From NCBI GenBank assembly GCA_029549705.1, contig JAKPIR010000187.1:1-10844 (forward strand): DNA of 10,844 nucleotides. Reading direction: 5' to 3'. Both the position numbers and the translations under genes were made by a program. The notes below the pieces were generated by a model. That model did not search any database, had not been told where the DNA came from, and saw only the letters and a list, made by a program, of their open reading frames with translations. Shown piece after piece: positions 1 through 6,830 of this stretch; the first letter of the stretch is position 1; each line of letters opens with the position of its first letter. Source of the stretch: Pseudomonadota bacterium. GTDB lineage: Bacteria; Pseudomonadota; Gammaproteobacteria; Burkholderiales; Methylophilaceae.

Positions 1-64
1 CCGAGAAAAAAATAATGCTCTGGAAGCCTTTATTTATAAGGCTTCCAGAGCATCGAAAAAGGTT
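1..64 (-). repeat. 64-bp dispersed terminator repeat, copy 1
   Basis: Read on the minus strand, this segment aligns without gaps to 8807-8870 on the plus strand at 60 of 64 positions. The four differences are one just before the stem, one in the loop, one in the 3' arm and one just after the T-tract. Similarity ends abruptly on the promoter-proximal side (beyond position 64). On the other side it reaches the window edge, so the true element may extend further left. It contains the terminator listed separately. Identity well outside the hairpin and T-tract is more than two independently evolved terminators would need to share. Confidence 0.85.
6..53 (-). terminator. Rho-independent terminator of the fxsA-reductase unit
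   Basis: A perfect 16-bp stem (arms 15-30 and 38-53; arm sequence ATGCTCTGGAAGCCTT and its complement) encloses a 7-nt loop. In the minus-strand transcript the stem is followed by UUA and then seven U, from A6-A12 of the plus strand. It lies about 50 nt past the stop codon of the leftward reductase gene. On the plus strand the stem is followed by CGAAAAA rather than T, so it is directional. Confidence 0.88.
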
Positions 65-104
65 GTCAGTTTTTTTTACATCAAATCATGTTTTTATGCT
101 CGTG

Positions 105-1136
105 TTAGGGTGTTTTATTTGGTAGTGGTTTTGCATAAGTAAAGGCATCCGATAAAAACGCATCTTCTGCCAGACCAGCTTCAATAAAACTGGCGTGTGC
201 CACTGCAACCATGGCAGGTGCCCCACAGCAATAAACCTCAAAATCTGCCAAGCCAGTCGCAGCAAAATCATCCAGCACCGCTTGGTGTACATAGCCGGTT
301 CGACCTTGCCATTGGTCTTCTGGTTTGGCATCGGATAGCACGGGAATAAACCTGATATTAGGATATTCGGCGGCCCAGGCCTCGGGTAACGCTGGCATGT
401 AGAGATCTTGCTTGGTGAGCGCGCCCCAATACAAAATGACATCGCGCTGAATGTTGTGATGCAGCATATGCTCGATAATGCCTTTAATGGGCGCAAAGCC
501 TGTGCCGCCTGCTACCATGATGATCGGTTTTGTTGATTCTTCACGCAGAAAAAAACTGCCGAAAGGCGCTTCAATACGCAAGATGGCCTTTTCTGGCATT
601 TCGTTAAACACGTATTCTGTGAACTGCCCGCCCGGAATCAAGCGCAAATGCAGTTCTAACAAATTATCTACATGTGGTGCATTGGCAATTGAAAAAGCAC
701 GGCGTTTGCCATCTTTAAGCAAAAACTCAATGTATTGCCCCGCCTTAAACTGTAAATGCTCGGAACTGGGTAACTTTAAAAATAACGCCATGACATCATG
801 CGAAAGTTGCACTTTACGCTCAACTCTGGTGGGTAAAATGCGTGGCGGTATTACATCCGAGGCTATTTCGCGGCACTCAATCACCACATCAGTCAGCGGA
901 TGCGCACAGCAAAATAGCGCTTTTCCGGCGGCTTTTTCAGCATTGGTTAATGCGCTTGCGGCATATTCACCGTAATCAATTTCACCACTGATAATGTCAC
1001 CCTTACAATTGCCACACGAACCACTTCTGCATCCATAAGGCAGATTTACGCCTGCTGCAATAGAGGCTTCTAATATCGTTTGGCTCGGTCGCGCTTCAAA
1101 TTGATGATGAGTAGATTGCACTGTAATTCGGGTCAT
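105..1136 (-). CDS. 2Fe-2S ferredoxin-domain NAD(P)H:flavin oxidoreductase (CDP-6-deoxyglucoseen-reductase-like)
   Basis: The 343-residue protein has three modules. An N-terminal plant-type 2Fe-2S ferredoxin domain (about 1-90) has the cluster motif CRSGSCGNC (Cys36, Cys41, Cys44) and a fourth Cys at 76 or 77. An FAD-binding barrel (about 100-198) carries RAFSIANA at 146-153. An NAD(P)H-binding domain has GGTGFAP at 210-216 and the YCCGAP signature near the C-terminus. This is the architecture of single-chain electron-transfer reductases that pass electrons from NAD(P)H through FAD to the cluster and on to a partner. Databases often label betaproteobacterial members CDP-6-deoxy-delta-3,4-glucoseen reductase, but no deoxysugar genes are nearby and the acceptor is unknown. 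The ATG overlaps the fxsA stop as ATGA, and I see no clear Shine-Dalgarno, so translation is probably coupled. No signal peptide, so cytoplasmic. Family is sure; substrate is not. Confidence 0.9.
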   Translation of the reverse strand: MTRITVQSTHHQFEARPSQTILEASIAAGVNLPYGCRSGSCGNCKGDIISGEIDYGEYAASALTNAEKAAGKALFCCAHPLTDVVIECREIASDVIPPRILPTRVERKVQLSHDVMALFLKLPSSEHLQFKAGQYIEFLLKDGKRRAFSIANAPHVDNLLELHLRLIPGGQFTEYVFNEMPEKAILRIEAPFGSFFLREESTKPIIMVAGGTGFAPIKGIIEHMLHHNIQRDVILYWGALTKQDLYMPALPEAWAAEYPNIRFIPVLSDAKPEDQWQGRTGYVHQAVLDDFAATGLADFEVYCCGAPAMVAVAHASFIEAGLAEDAFLSDAFTYAKPLPNKTP

Positions 1137-1612
1137 TTTTTGTCGGTTTCTTCTTTAATTTCTGTAAATTCAGCATCAATCACCTCATCATTTGAGGCTT
1201 TTCGCTGATGCTTGAATGATTTTTCTTGATACTGCTCACGTTGATACGTCTGCTCTTGATACGGTTCCGAATCACTTGGGTTACCCGCCAATTTAGGTTG
1301 CTTCATTGGAATAAGCAACAAAATGGCCGCAATCGCATCAGTCAGCACCCCTGGAATGATGAGCAAAATACCTGCAATCATATTACGCGCACTACCAAAC
1401 ACAGCGCGCACTGGGTTGCCGCCTTGCGCTAAGCTTTGCATCATTTTTACCGAAAATAATTGCTTTTCTTCACGCACAAGTTGTAATCCCAGCCAACCCA
1501 CAACGACTAAGTATAACAAGACCCACCAACCATAACGATGGGTTAAATTGATTAAAATCCATATTTCTGCGATGGGAAAGGCCAGTAACATGAATAACAA
1601 AATAAGGCGCAT
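1133..1612 (-). CDS. fxsA: FxsA family membrane protein
   Basis: The 159-residue protein matches the FxsA family, small inner-membrane proteins. E. coli FxsA overproduction relieves phage T7 exclusion by the F plasmid; the native role is poorly defined. Hydrophobic segments lie at about 2-22, 29-46 and 77-102, the last a Pro/Gly-broken hairpin (IAGILLIIPGVLTDAIA) typical of the family. The loop between them holds the family-like stretch LVREE...AQGGNP. The cytoplasmic tail (about 103-159) is very polar. It includes three 5-residue imperfect repeats built on YQ (about 117-131) and a VIDAEF segment resembling the DGEY motif near the end of E. coli FxsA. It starts at ATG 1612 with only a weak purine-rich stretch upstream, and is first in a two-gene leftward unit with the reductase, overlapping it by four bases. 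A cutA gene often sits between fxsA and dsbD in related bacteria as I recall; none is present here. Confidence 0.88.
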   Translation of the reverse strand: MRLILLFMLLAFPIAEIWILINLTHRYGWWVLLYLVVVGWLGLQLVREEKQLFSVKMMQSLAQGGNPVRAVFGSARNMIAGILLIIPGVLTDAIAAILLLIPMKQPKLAGNPSDSEPYQEQTYQREQYQEKSFKHQRKASNDEVIDAEFTEIKEETDKK

Positions 1613-1651
1613 GTGTCAGTTTTCTCTCAAGTAATGGAACGTACGGCCATA

Positions 1652-1722
1652 TTGACAATCTACAGCTTGATGCTAGTTTTGTGGTGGCGATGCTCTATAA
1701 TTGCAAGACCAAACGATTACAA
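1652..1722. promoter_or_regulatory. Candidate divergent promoters between fxsA and dsbD
   Basis: Rightward, toward dsbD, two options are visible. A perfect TTGACA (1652-1657) stands 16 nt before an extended -10, TGC-TAGTTT (1671-1679). A perfect TATAAT lies at 1696-1701 without a good -35. Leftward, toward fxsA, TTGTAA (complement of 1717-1722) stands 17 nt from TATAGA (complement of 1694-1699). The rightward TATAAT and leftward TATAGA overlap, so polymerase could not occupy both at once. Assignments come from motif matching by eye only. Confidence 0.45.
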
Positions 1723-1755
1723 TAGCTTAAATATTAAACCTTGGAACATAATGAC

Positions 1756-3663
1756 GTGAAAAAATTCTTGCTCAAAACGTTTTTAAACGGCTTAACAGCA
1801 TTGATTGCGCTCGGTTTTTTTTCAAATGCAATCGGTGCGGAATCTAACAAAAGTTCCATGCTAGATGCCCTCATTGACACAGGCACAGAAGCGTTTTTAC
1901 CGCCTGAAGTGGCTTTTAAGCTTGATTTAAAAGGCATAGATGCCAGCCATATTGAAGCCAATTTTTTAGTTCAGCCAAAATATTATTTATACCGTGAGCG
2001 TATTAAATTTGAAGTAGTATCCCCTGCTGACATCAAAATCGCCAAGATTGTACTACCCAATGGCGATATCAAAGACGACCCTAATTTTGGCAAGCAAGAA
2101 GTCTACCACAATGACTTCAAAGCCAATATTCAGTTGTCTGCTGGCACTCAATCACCCGTTACTATTAATGCCAGCTACCAAGGATGCAGCGAAAAAGGCT
2201 TATGCTATGCGCCGATTAAAAATAGTTTCACACTCATCCTGCCAGCAACGGCCTCACCAACAGATGTAAGCGCTGCAACCAACATAGCCAGCAACAGCTT
2301 ATCCGCTAACAACGAGGTCGATAACACGACGCAAATTCTAAAATCTGGCAATTTGTGGCTGATTATTGTTGGTTTTTTTGTTGCTGGTTTACTGCTCTCT
2401 TTCACCCCTTGCGTATTACCGATGATTCCCATTTTATCCAGCATCATTGTGGGTAGCCAAAGTAAGCAAGTAAATCCTTCTCGATTACATGCTTTTATGC
2501 TCTCTGTGGCCTATGTGTTAGGCATGGCCTTAAGTTATACCATTGCGGGTGTTGCGGCCGGATTATCAGGGGACTTACTCAGCCAGTCACTGCAAAACTC
2601 CTGGGTGTTGGGTGCTACCGCACTGATTTTTGTTTTACTGGCACTCTCGATGTTTGGTTTTTATGAGCTTAAGCTACCACAATCGTTTGAAGATAAACTG
2701 GTCGTCACCACCAACAAACTAAAAGGCGGGCATTTTTTAAGTGTGTTCATCATGGGCGCGCTGTCCGCTTTAATTGTAAGTCCGTGCGTGGCTGCCCCGC
2801 TCGCTGGCGCATTGATTTATATTGGGCAAACACATAATGTGTTTCTGGGTGGCGTTGGTTTATTTGCACTTGCCATTGGCATGGGGCTACCCTTGCTCGC
2901 CATTGGTGCTTCCGCTGGCAGCTTGTTGCCCAAAACCGGTAACTGGATGAATAGCGTGCGTAACTTTTTTGGTGTCATCATGCTGGGGATGGCCATTTGG
3001 CTTATATCACCTGTCATTCCGATGAATGTGCAACTAATGTTATGGGCGGCTTTATTGATTGTTACTGCGGTCTATCATAATGCGCTTGATCAACTGCCTA
3101 CACACGCCAGTAACTTTGCCAGAGTTGGCAAAGGAGTAGCTGTCATTACCTTGATATTCGGTATTGCTATACTCATTGGTGCGCTATCGAATGCAAAATC
3201 TATTTTCCAGCCCTTGAGTGGTTTTAGTTTTGCATCCGCTCAACAACAAAATAAAATGCCACCACTCGCTTTCACTCGCATTACTAATATTGCTGAACTC
3301 GATAAGAAACTTGCTGAAGCAAATGGCCAACCAGTAATGTTAGACTTTTATGCGGACTGGTGTGTGGCGTGCAAAGAACTTGAAGCATTTACGTTTAGCC
3401 ACCCGCAAGTGCAACAGCTACTTAAAAACACCACGTTACTACAAGTTGATGTCACTGCAAACACGGATGAAGATAAGGCATTACTCAAACGTTTTGGCTT
3501 GTTTGGACCGCCTGGCATTGCCTTTTTTAACCAACATGGTCAAGAAATGACAACACTCAAAACCGTTGGATTTCAAAATGCTGACCGCTTTAGCGCAACG
3601 CTTGCCCGGCGCGATAGTTGCATCGTTGCGCCTCAATCGAATAAAGCGATTACACAATGCTAA
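1756..3663 (+). CDS. dsbD: Thiol:disulfide interchange protein DsbD
   Basis: DsbD carries electrons from cytoplasmic thioredoxin across the inner membrane to periplasmic thiol oxidoreductases, supporting disulfide isomerisation and cytochrome c maturation. All three domains and six functional cysteines are visible. The N-terminal alpha domain has CSEKGLC (Cys144, Cys150). The beta membrane domain (about 200-480) has TPCVLP (Cys219) and SPCVAAP (Cys344). The C-terminal thioredoxin-like gamma domain has the CVAC active site (Cys536, Cys539). I chose GTG 1756, giving 635 residues. It begins a good signal peptide (MKKFLL... ending near SNAIGA) and has GGAA nine bases upstream. The in-frame TTG at 1741 would add five residues, lacks a ribosome-binding site and spoils the basic n-region. 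The tail holds two extra cysteines (622 and 635, the last residue). The end overlaps the next gene by 7 nt, so the two are surely one operon. Confidence 0.95.
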   Translation: MKKFLLKTFLNGLTALIALGFFSNAIGAESNKSSMLDALIDTGTEAFLPPEVAFKLDLKGIDASHIEANFLVQPKYYLYRERIKFEVVSPADIKIAKIVLPNGDIKDDPNFGKQEVYHNDFKANIQLSAGTQSPVTINASYQGCSEKGLCYAPIKNSFTLILPATASPTDVSAATNIASNSLSANNEVDNTTQILKSGNLWLIIVGFFVAGLLLSFTPCVLPMIPILSSIIVGSQSKQVNPSRLHAFMLSVAYVLGMALSYTIAGVAAGLSGDLLSQSLQNSWVLGATALIFVLLALSMFGFYELKLPQSFEDKLVVTTNKLKGGHFLSVFIMGALSALIVSPCVAAPLAGALIYIGQTHNVFLGGVGLFALAIGMGLPLLAIGASAGSLLPKTGNWMNSVRNFFGVIMLGMAIWLISPVIPMNVQLMLWAALLIVTAVYHNALDQLPTHASNFARVGKGVAVITLIFGIAILIGALSNAKSIFQPLSGFSFASAQQQNKMPPLAFTRITNIAELDKKLAEANGQPVMLDFYADWCVACKELEAFTFSHPQVQQLLKNTTLLQVDVTANTDEDKALLKRFGLFGPPGIAFFNQHGQEMTTLKTVGFQNADRFSATLARRDSCIVAPQSNKAITQC

Positions 3664-4217
3664 AAAAAATCATATCCAGTCTTGGCTATTTAGCCATGAT
3701 GCTGAGTTTAGGGTTTGTTATTTATTACTATGTGTTAAATCCCAACTCACCTCTTAAAAATATAAATAGTGATTTTAGCGGACTTTCTACTAAGCCCCTT
3801 TTTGCAGCTAAATTCCCAAATGAAAACGGCGTCATTCAAGATTTAAGCCAATACAAAGGCAAAATTATTGTGCTGAATTTTTGGGCTACCTGGTGCCCAC
3901 CGTGCCGTGACGAAATGCCAGAATTTTCAAAGCTATATCAGCAATATCAGCATCAAAATGTGGTGGTACTCGGCGCCGCTGCAGATGAACTTGCTGCTGT
4001 GCGGCATTATTTGAGTGCATCACCTGTCAGTTATCCGATTATAGTTGGTGACATGGAAGCGATGTTGCTTTCAAGTCATTTAGGAAATGTACAAGGGGCA
4101 TTACCTTTTACTGTTTTCATTAATACTGACGGTATTGTGGCGCATGTGCATCTAGGCCGCATTTCATATGCGCAACTAGAAAAAGAATTAAATCGCATAT
4201 TTCCATCTAAACACTAG
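3657..4217 (+). CDS. TlpA/ResA-like membrane-anchored thioredoxin
   Basis: The 186-residue protein has one N-terminal hydrophobic segment (about 6-27) after MLKK, which should anchor it with the catalytic domain in the periplasm. A TlpA/ResA/CcmG-type thioredoxin fold follows, with active site WCPPC (Cys80, Cys83) in the context LNFWATWCPPCRDEMPEF, and a likely cis-proline at Pro150 (ALPFTVFIN). Such proteins use electrons from DsbD or CcdA to reduce disulfides, commonly on apocytochrome c or copper-site proteins. The start codon lies inside the last codons of dsbD (7-nt overlap) and lacks a strong ribosome-binding site, so it is probably translated by coupling. That places it as a direct DsbD client. 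I cannot tell from sequence whether the target is cytochrome c or another protein, so no gene symbol is given. Confidence 0.9.
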   Translation: MLKKIISSLGYLAMMLSLGFVIYYYVLNPNSPLKNINSDFSGLSTKPLFAAKFPNENGVIQDLSQYKGKIIVLNFWATWCPPCRDEMPEFSKLYQQYQHQNVVVLGAAADELAAVRHYLSASPVSYPIIVGDMEAMLLSSHLGNVQGALPFTVFINTDGIVAHVHLGRISYAQLEKELNRIFPSKH

Positions 4218-4420
4218 TTCTTCAGTCTCAAAACTCGCATTTAATTGACTAAATACGCCTTAGTTAATCTACGCAACTTTGAAGAATAAATCATCGCTTC
4301 GAACTGCTAATTTCTTAAAATACACGCTAATTCACTGGACAAATTTCAGTAACTTCGGCAAACTTGCAGCTATGAATTACAGTAATTTACAAGTTGTACA
4401 ATATTGCCGTGGGGTTATGC
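4218..4420 (+). other. Intergenic region between the dsbD-tlpA and aroQ-acc units
   Basis: An AT-rich stretch of about 200 bases without a credible gene. It contains a 9-bp inverted repeat with one G-T pair (4244-4252 with 4260-4268, 7-nt loop). This has no T-tract and is too AT-rich to call a terminator. TACAAT at 4397-4402 resembles a -10 box, but has no convincing -35 and would place transcription starts on top of the aroQ ribosome-binding site. Whether aroQ-accB-accC has its own promoter here cannot be settled by eye. Confidence 0.4.
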
Positions 4421-4870
4421 ATGGCAACTAAATCCATATTGGTGCTTCATGGTCCCAACTTAAACCTGTTGGGGCTACGCGAACCAGAACATTACGGTAA
4501 CGCAACACTTGCGTCAATCAATCAAACACTCACCGATAAAGCGACAGTTGCTGGGGTAGTGCTTGAGACTTTTCAAAGCAACGCAGAAGCTGAACTTGTC
4601 ACCAAAGTGCAGTCTATTGCATCAAAAAGTGTGGATTTTGTCATTATTAATCCGGCTGCATTTACGCACACATCGGTCGCCTTACGCGACGCGCTATCAG
4701 CTGTTAAAGTGCCTTTTATTGAAGTACACTTATCAAATGTCTACGCGCGTGAGGCTTTTCGTCACCATTCCTATTTTACCGACATTGCTGTGGGCGTCAT
4801 TAGCGGTCTAGGTGCGCATGGCTATGAACTTGCAGTCGAATATGCGATACGACATGTTCTCAAATCTTGA
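4421..4870 (+). CDS. aroQ: 3-dehydroquinate dehydratase, type II
   Basis: This enzyme converts 3-dehydroquinate to 3-dehydroshikimate in the shikimate pathway, in the cytoplasm. At 149 residues it has the usual length for the small dodecameric type II enzyme. Signatures are the N-terminal LHGPNLNLLG, the flexible lid with Arg20 and catalytic Tyr25 (REPEHYG), the substrate loop around Asn77 (INPAAFTHTS), catalytic His103 in EVHLSN, and the AREAFRHHS segment with Arg114. ATG 4421 was chosen because TGGGG lies six bases upstream and the protein then begins directly before strand 1. An in-frame TTG at 4394 would add nine unsupported residues. accB follows after 45 nt; aroQ-accB-accC is a common proteobacterial arrangement. 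Confidence 0.95.
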   Translation: MATKSILVLHGPNLNLLGLREPEHYGNATLASINQTLTDKATVAGVVLETFQSNAEAELVTKVQSIASKSVDFVIINPAAFTHTSVALRDALSAVKVPFIEVHLSNVYAREAFRHHSYFTDIAVGVISGLGAHGYELAVEYAIRHVLKS

Positions 4871-4915
4871 AATATCATTAAATACTAAACTTTTCCTAGA
4901 TTTTTAGAGGTTATT

Positions 4916-5374
4916 ATGGACTTACGCAAACTAAAAAAATTAATTGACCTGGTTGAAGAATCCGGCATTGCCGAGCTTGAACTCACCGAAGATGGCGAAA
5001 AAGTACGCATTAGCCGCAACTTCACGGCAAACAACAATCCGCCTACGCAGCAGTACTACGCACAATATGCGCCGCCTGCACAGCAACAGCCGCAAATTAG
5101 CCAAGCACCTGCTGCCGCTGACGCACCGGCCGTTGAAACTGGGCATACCGTTAAATCGCCGATGGTAGGTACGTTTTATCGCGCATCATCGCCTGATGCT
5201 AAGGCGTTTGTTGAGGTGGGCGATACCGTTGCCGTGGGCGACACGCTCTGCATCATTGAGGCAATGAAATTATTAAATGAAATTGAATCAGATAAAGCGG
5301 GTGTCGTTAAAAAGATATTAGTAGATAACGGTCTGGCAGTTGAGTACGGCGAACCTCTTTTCATTATTGGTTAG
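4916..5374 (+). CDS. accB: Biotin carboxyl carrier protein of acetyl-CoA carboxylase
   Basis: AccB carries carboxybiotin between biotin carboxylase (AccC) and the carboxyltransferase (AccA/AccD) in malonyl-CoA synthesis, the first step of fatty acid synthesis. The 152-residue protein has an N-terminal helix-strand region close to E. coli AccB (MDLRKLKKLIDLVEESGIAE). A Pro/Ala/Gln-rich flexible linker follows (about 41-75), then the biotinyl domain with its thumb-like segment and the biotinylation motif EAMKL, modified lysine Lys118. A strong ribosome-binding site AGAGG lies five bases before ATG 4916. accC begins 11 nt after the stop, so the two are co-transcribed. accA and accD are not in the window, as usual. 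Confidence 0.97.
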   Translation: MDLRKLKKLIDLVEESGIAELELTEDGEKVRISRNFTANNNPPTQQYYAQYAPPAQQQPQISQAPAAADAPAVETGHTVKSPMVGTFYRASSPDAKAFVEVGDTVAVGDTLCIIEAMKLLNEIESDKAGVVKKILVDNGLAVEYGEPLFIIG

Positions 5375-5385
5375 GATTTTATAAC

Positions 5386-6768
5386 ATGGCTATGTTTGAA
5401 AAAACCTTACCTGCTAGTCGTATAGACAAAATTTTAATTGCCAATCGCGGTGAGATCGCTTTGCGCGTACAGCGCGCATGTCGTGAACTGGGCATTAGAA
5501 CAGTTGCTGTTCACTCTGAAGCAGACCGTGAAGCAAAATACGTAAAGTTGGCCGATGAGTCTGTCTGTATTGGCCCGGCGCCATCCAGCCAAAGCTATTT
5601 GAATATTCCGGCAGTCATTAGCGCAGCTGAAGTCACCGATGCGCAAGCGATTCATCCCGGTTATGGTTTTTTATCTGAAAATGCTGATTTTGCAGACCGT
5701 GTAGAGCAAAGCGGCTTTATCTTTATTGGCCCGCGTGCTGAGACAATTCGCTTAATGGGCGATAAAGTATCGGCCAAAAACGCCATGAGAAAAGCCGGGG
5801 TGCCTTGCGTACCGGGCTCTGATGGCGCTTTGCCTGAAGACCCTGCGGAAGTCATGAAAATTGCCAAGCAAATCGGCTACCCCGTCATTATTAAGGCGGC
5901 CGGTGGCGGTGGCGGTCGTGGCATGCGTGTAGTGCACACGGAAGCGGCGTTACTTGCCTCAGTCAACATGACAAAAGCTGAAGCACAAGCCGCTTTTGGC
6001 AACCCCGTAGTTTACATGGAAAAATACTTAGAAAAACCGCGCCATATTGAGATTCAGGTATTGGCTGACCAGCACGGAAATGCGGTATTTTTGGGTGAGC
6101 GCGACTGCTCCATGCAACGTCGCCATCAAAAAATTATTGAAGAAGCGCCCGCGCCGTTACTAAACCCTAAGTTGCGTGACAAAATTGGCGAACGCTGTGC
6201 CGAAGCCTGCCGTAAAATTAAATATCGTGGCGCCGGCACTTTCGAATTTTTATATGAAAATGGTGAGTTTTATTTCATAGAAATGAACACGCGTTTGCAG
6301 GTTGAGCATACCGTAACAGAGATGATTACGGGCATTGATTTGGTGCAGCAGCAAATTTTTGTCGCGTCTGGTGAAAAACTTAAATTCCGTCAAAAGGATA
6401 TTCAATTGCGTGGTCACGCGATTGAATGCCGTATCAATGCTGAAGATCCGTACTCGTTTGTACCATCTCCAGGTACGATTAGTCGTTTCCACATGCCGGG
6501 CGGCCCGGGTGTGCGCGTTGATACGCATGCTTACGGCGGCTATACAGTACCGCCGCATTATGACTCGATGATTGGCAAACTCATCACTTATGGTGATACG
6601 CGTGACCAAGCGATTGCCCGTATGCGGATTGCCCTCTCGGAAATGATGATTACTGGTATTAGCTCTAATATCGCGCTTCATGCAGATTTAATGGCGGATG
6701 CTGCATTTCATGCGGGTGGTACGAGCATTCATTATCTTGAACAAAAACTTGGCATTTACAATAAATAA
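5386..6768 (+). CDS. accC: Biotin carboxylase subunit of acetyl-CoA carboxylase
   Basis: AccC carboxylates biotin on AccB using ATP and bicarbonate. The 460-residue protein has the three biotin carboxylase domains: the N-terminal IANRGEIALRV fold, the ATP-grasp domain with the glycine-rich lid KAAGGGGGRGMRVV (Lys170, equivalent to E. coli Lys159), and the C-terminal RGHAIECRINAEDP region. Active-site equivalents Glu299, Asn301 and Arg303 are present. It has an 11-residue N-terminal extension compared with E. coli; no in-frame start codon lies nearer the conserved region than 5392, so some extension is real. ATG 5386 has AGGA nine bases upstream; ATG 5392 is the alternative. The segment LQVEHTVTE has Thr309 where most bacterial AccC have Pro, a form more familiar from pyruvate carboxylase. 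Length and accB linkage still make it AccC. Confidence 0.97.
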   Translation: MAMFEKTLPASRIDKILIANRGEIALRVQRACRELGIRTVAVHSEADREAKYVKLADESVCIGPAPSSQSYLNIPAVISAAEVTDAQAIHPGYGFLSENADFADRVEQSGFIFIGPRAETIRLMGDKVSAKNAMRKAGVPCVPGSDGALPEDPAEVMKIAKQIGYPVIIKAAGGGGGRGMRVVHTEAALLASVNMTKAEAQAAFGNPVVYMEKYLEKPRHIEIQVLADQHGNAVFLGERDCSMQRRHQKIIEEAPAPLLNPKLRDKIGERCAEACRKIKYRGAGTFEFLYENGEFYFIEMNTRLQVEHTVTEMITGIDLVQQQIFVASGEKLKFRQKDIQLRGHAIECRINAEDPYSFVPSPGTISRFHMPGGPGVRVDTHAYGGYTVPPHYDSMIGKLITYGDTRDQAIARMRIALSEMMITGISSNIALHADLMADAAFHAGGTSIHYLEQKLGIYNK

Positions 6769-6830
6769 AATTGCGTCCTCTTCTAGCATTGTCCGTTCAA
6801 GTTCAGTCACTTTAAATTCGTAGGTTGGGC

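Noticed and set aside
478..975. 165-codon open frame on the plus strand
   Set aside because: It lies wholly within the reductase gene on the other strand, whose frame carries clear domain motifs; the translated product has no recognisable features.
4244..4268. 9-bp AT-rich hairpin after tlpA
   Set aside because: Low stability and no T-tract; not enough to claim a terminator or regulatory RNA.
6250..6681. 143-codon open frame on the minus strand
   Set aside because: It lies antisense inside accC, whose conserved catalytic motifs occupy the region; no ribosome-binding site or family resemblance.
5386..6768. Pyruvate carboxylase or other acyl-CoA carboxylase subunit instead of AccC
   Set aside because: VEHTVTE hinted at this, but length, near-identity to AccC throughout and direct linkage to accB make AccC the clear choice.
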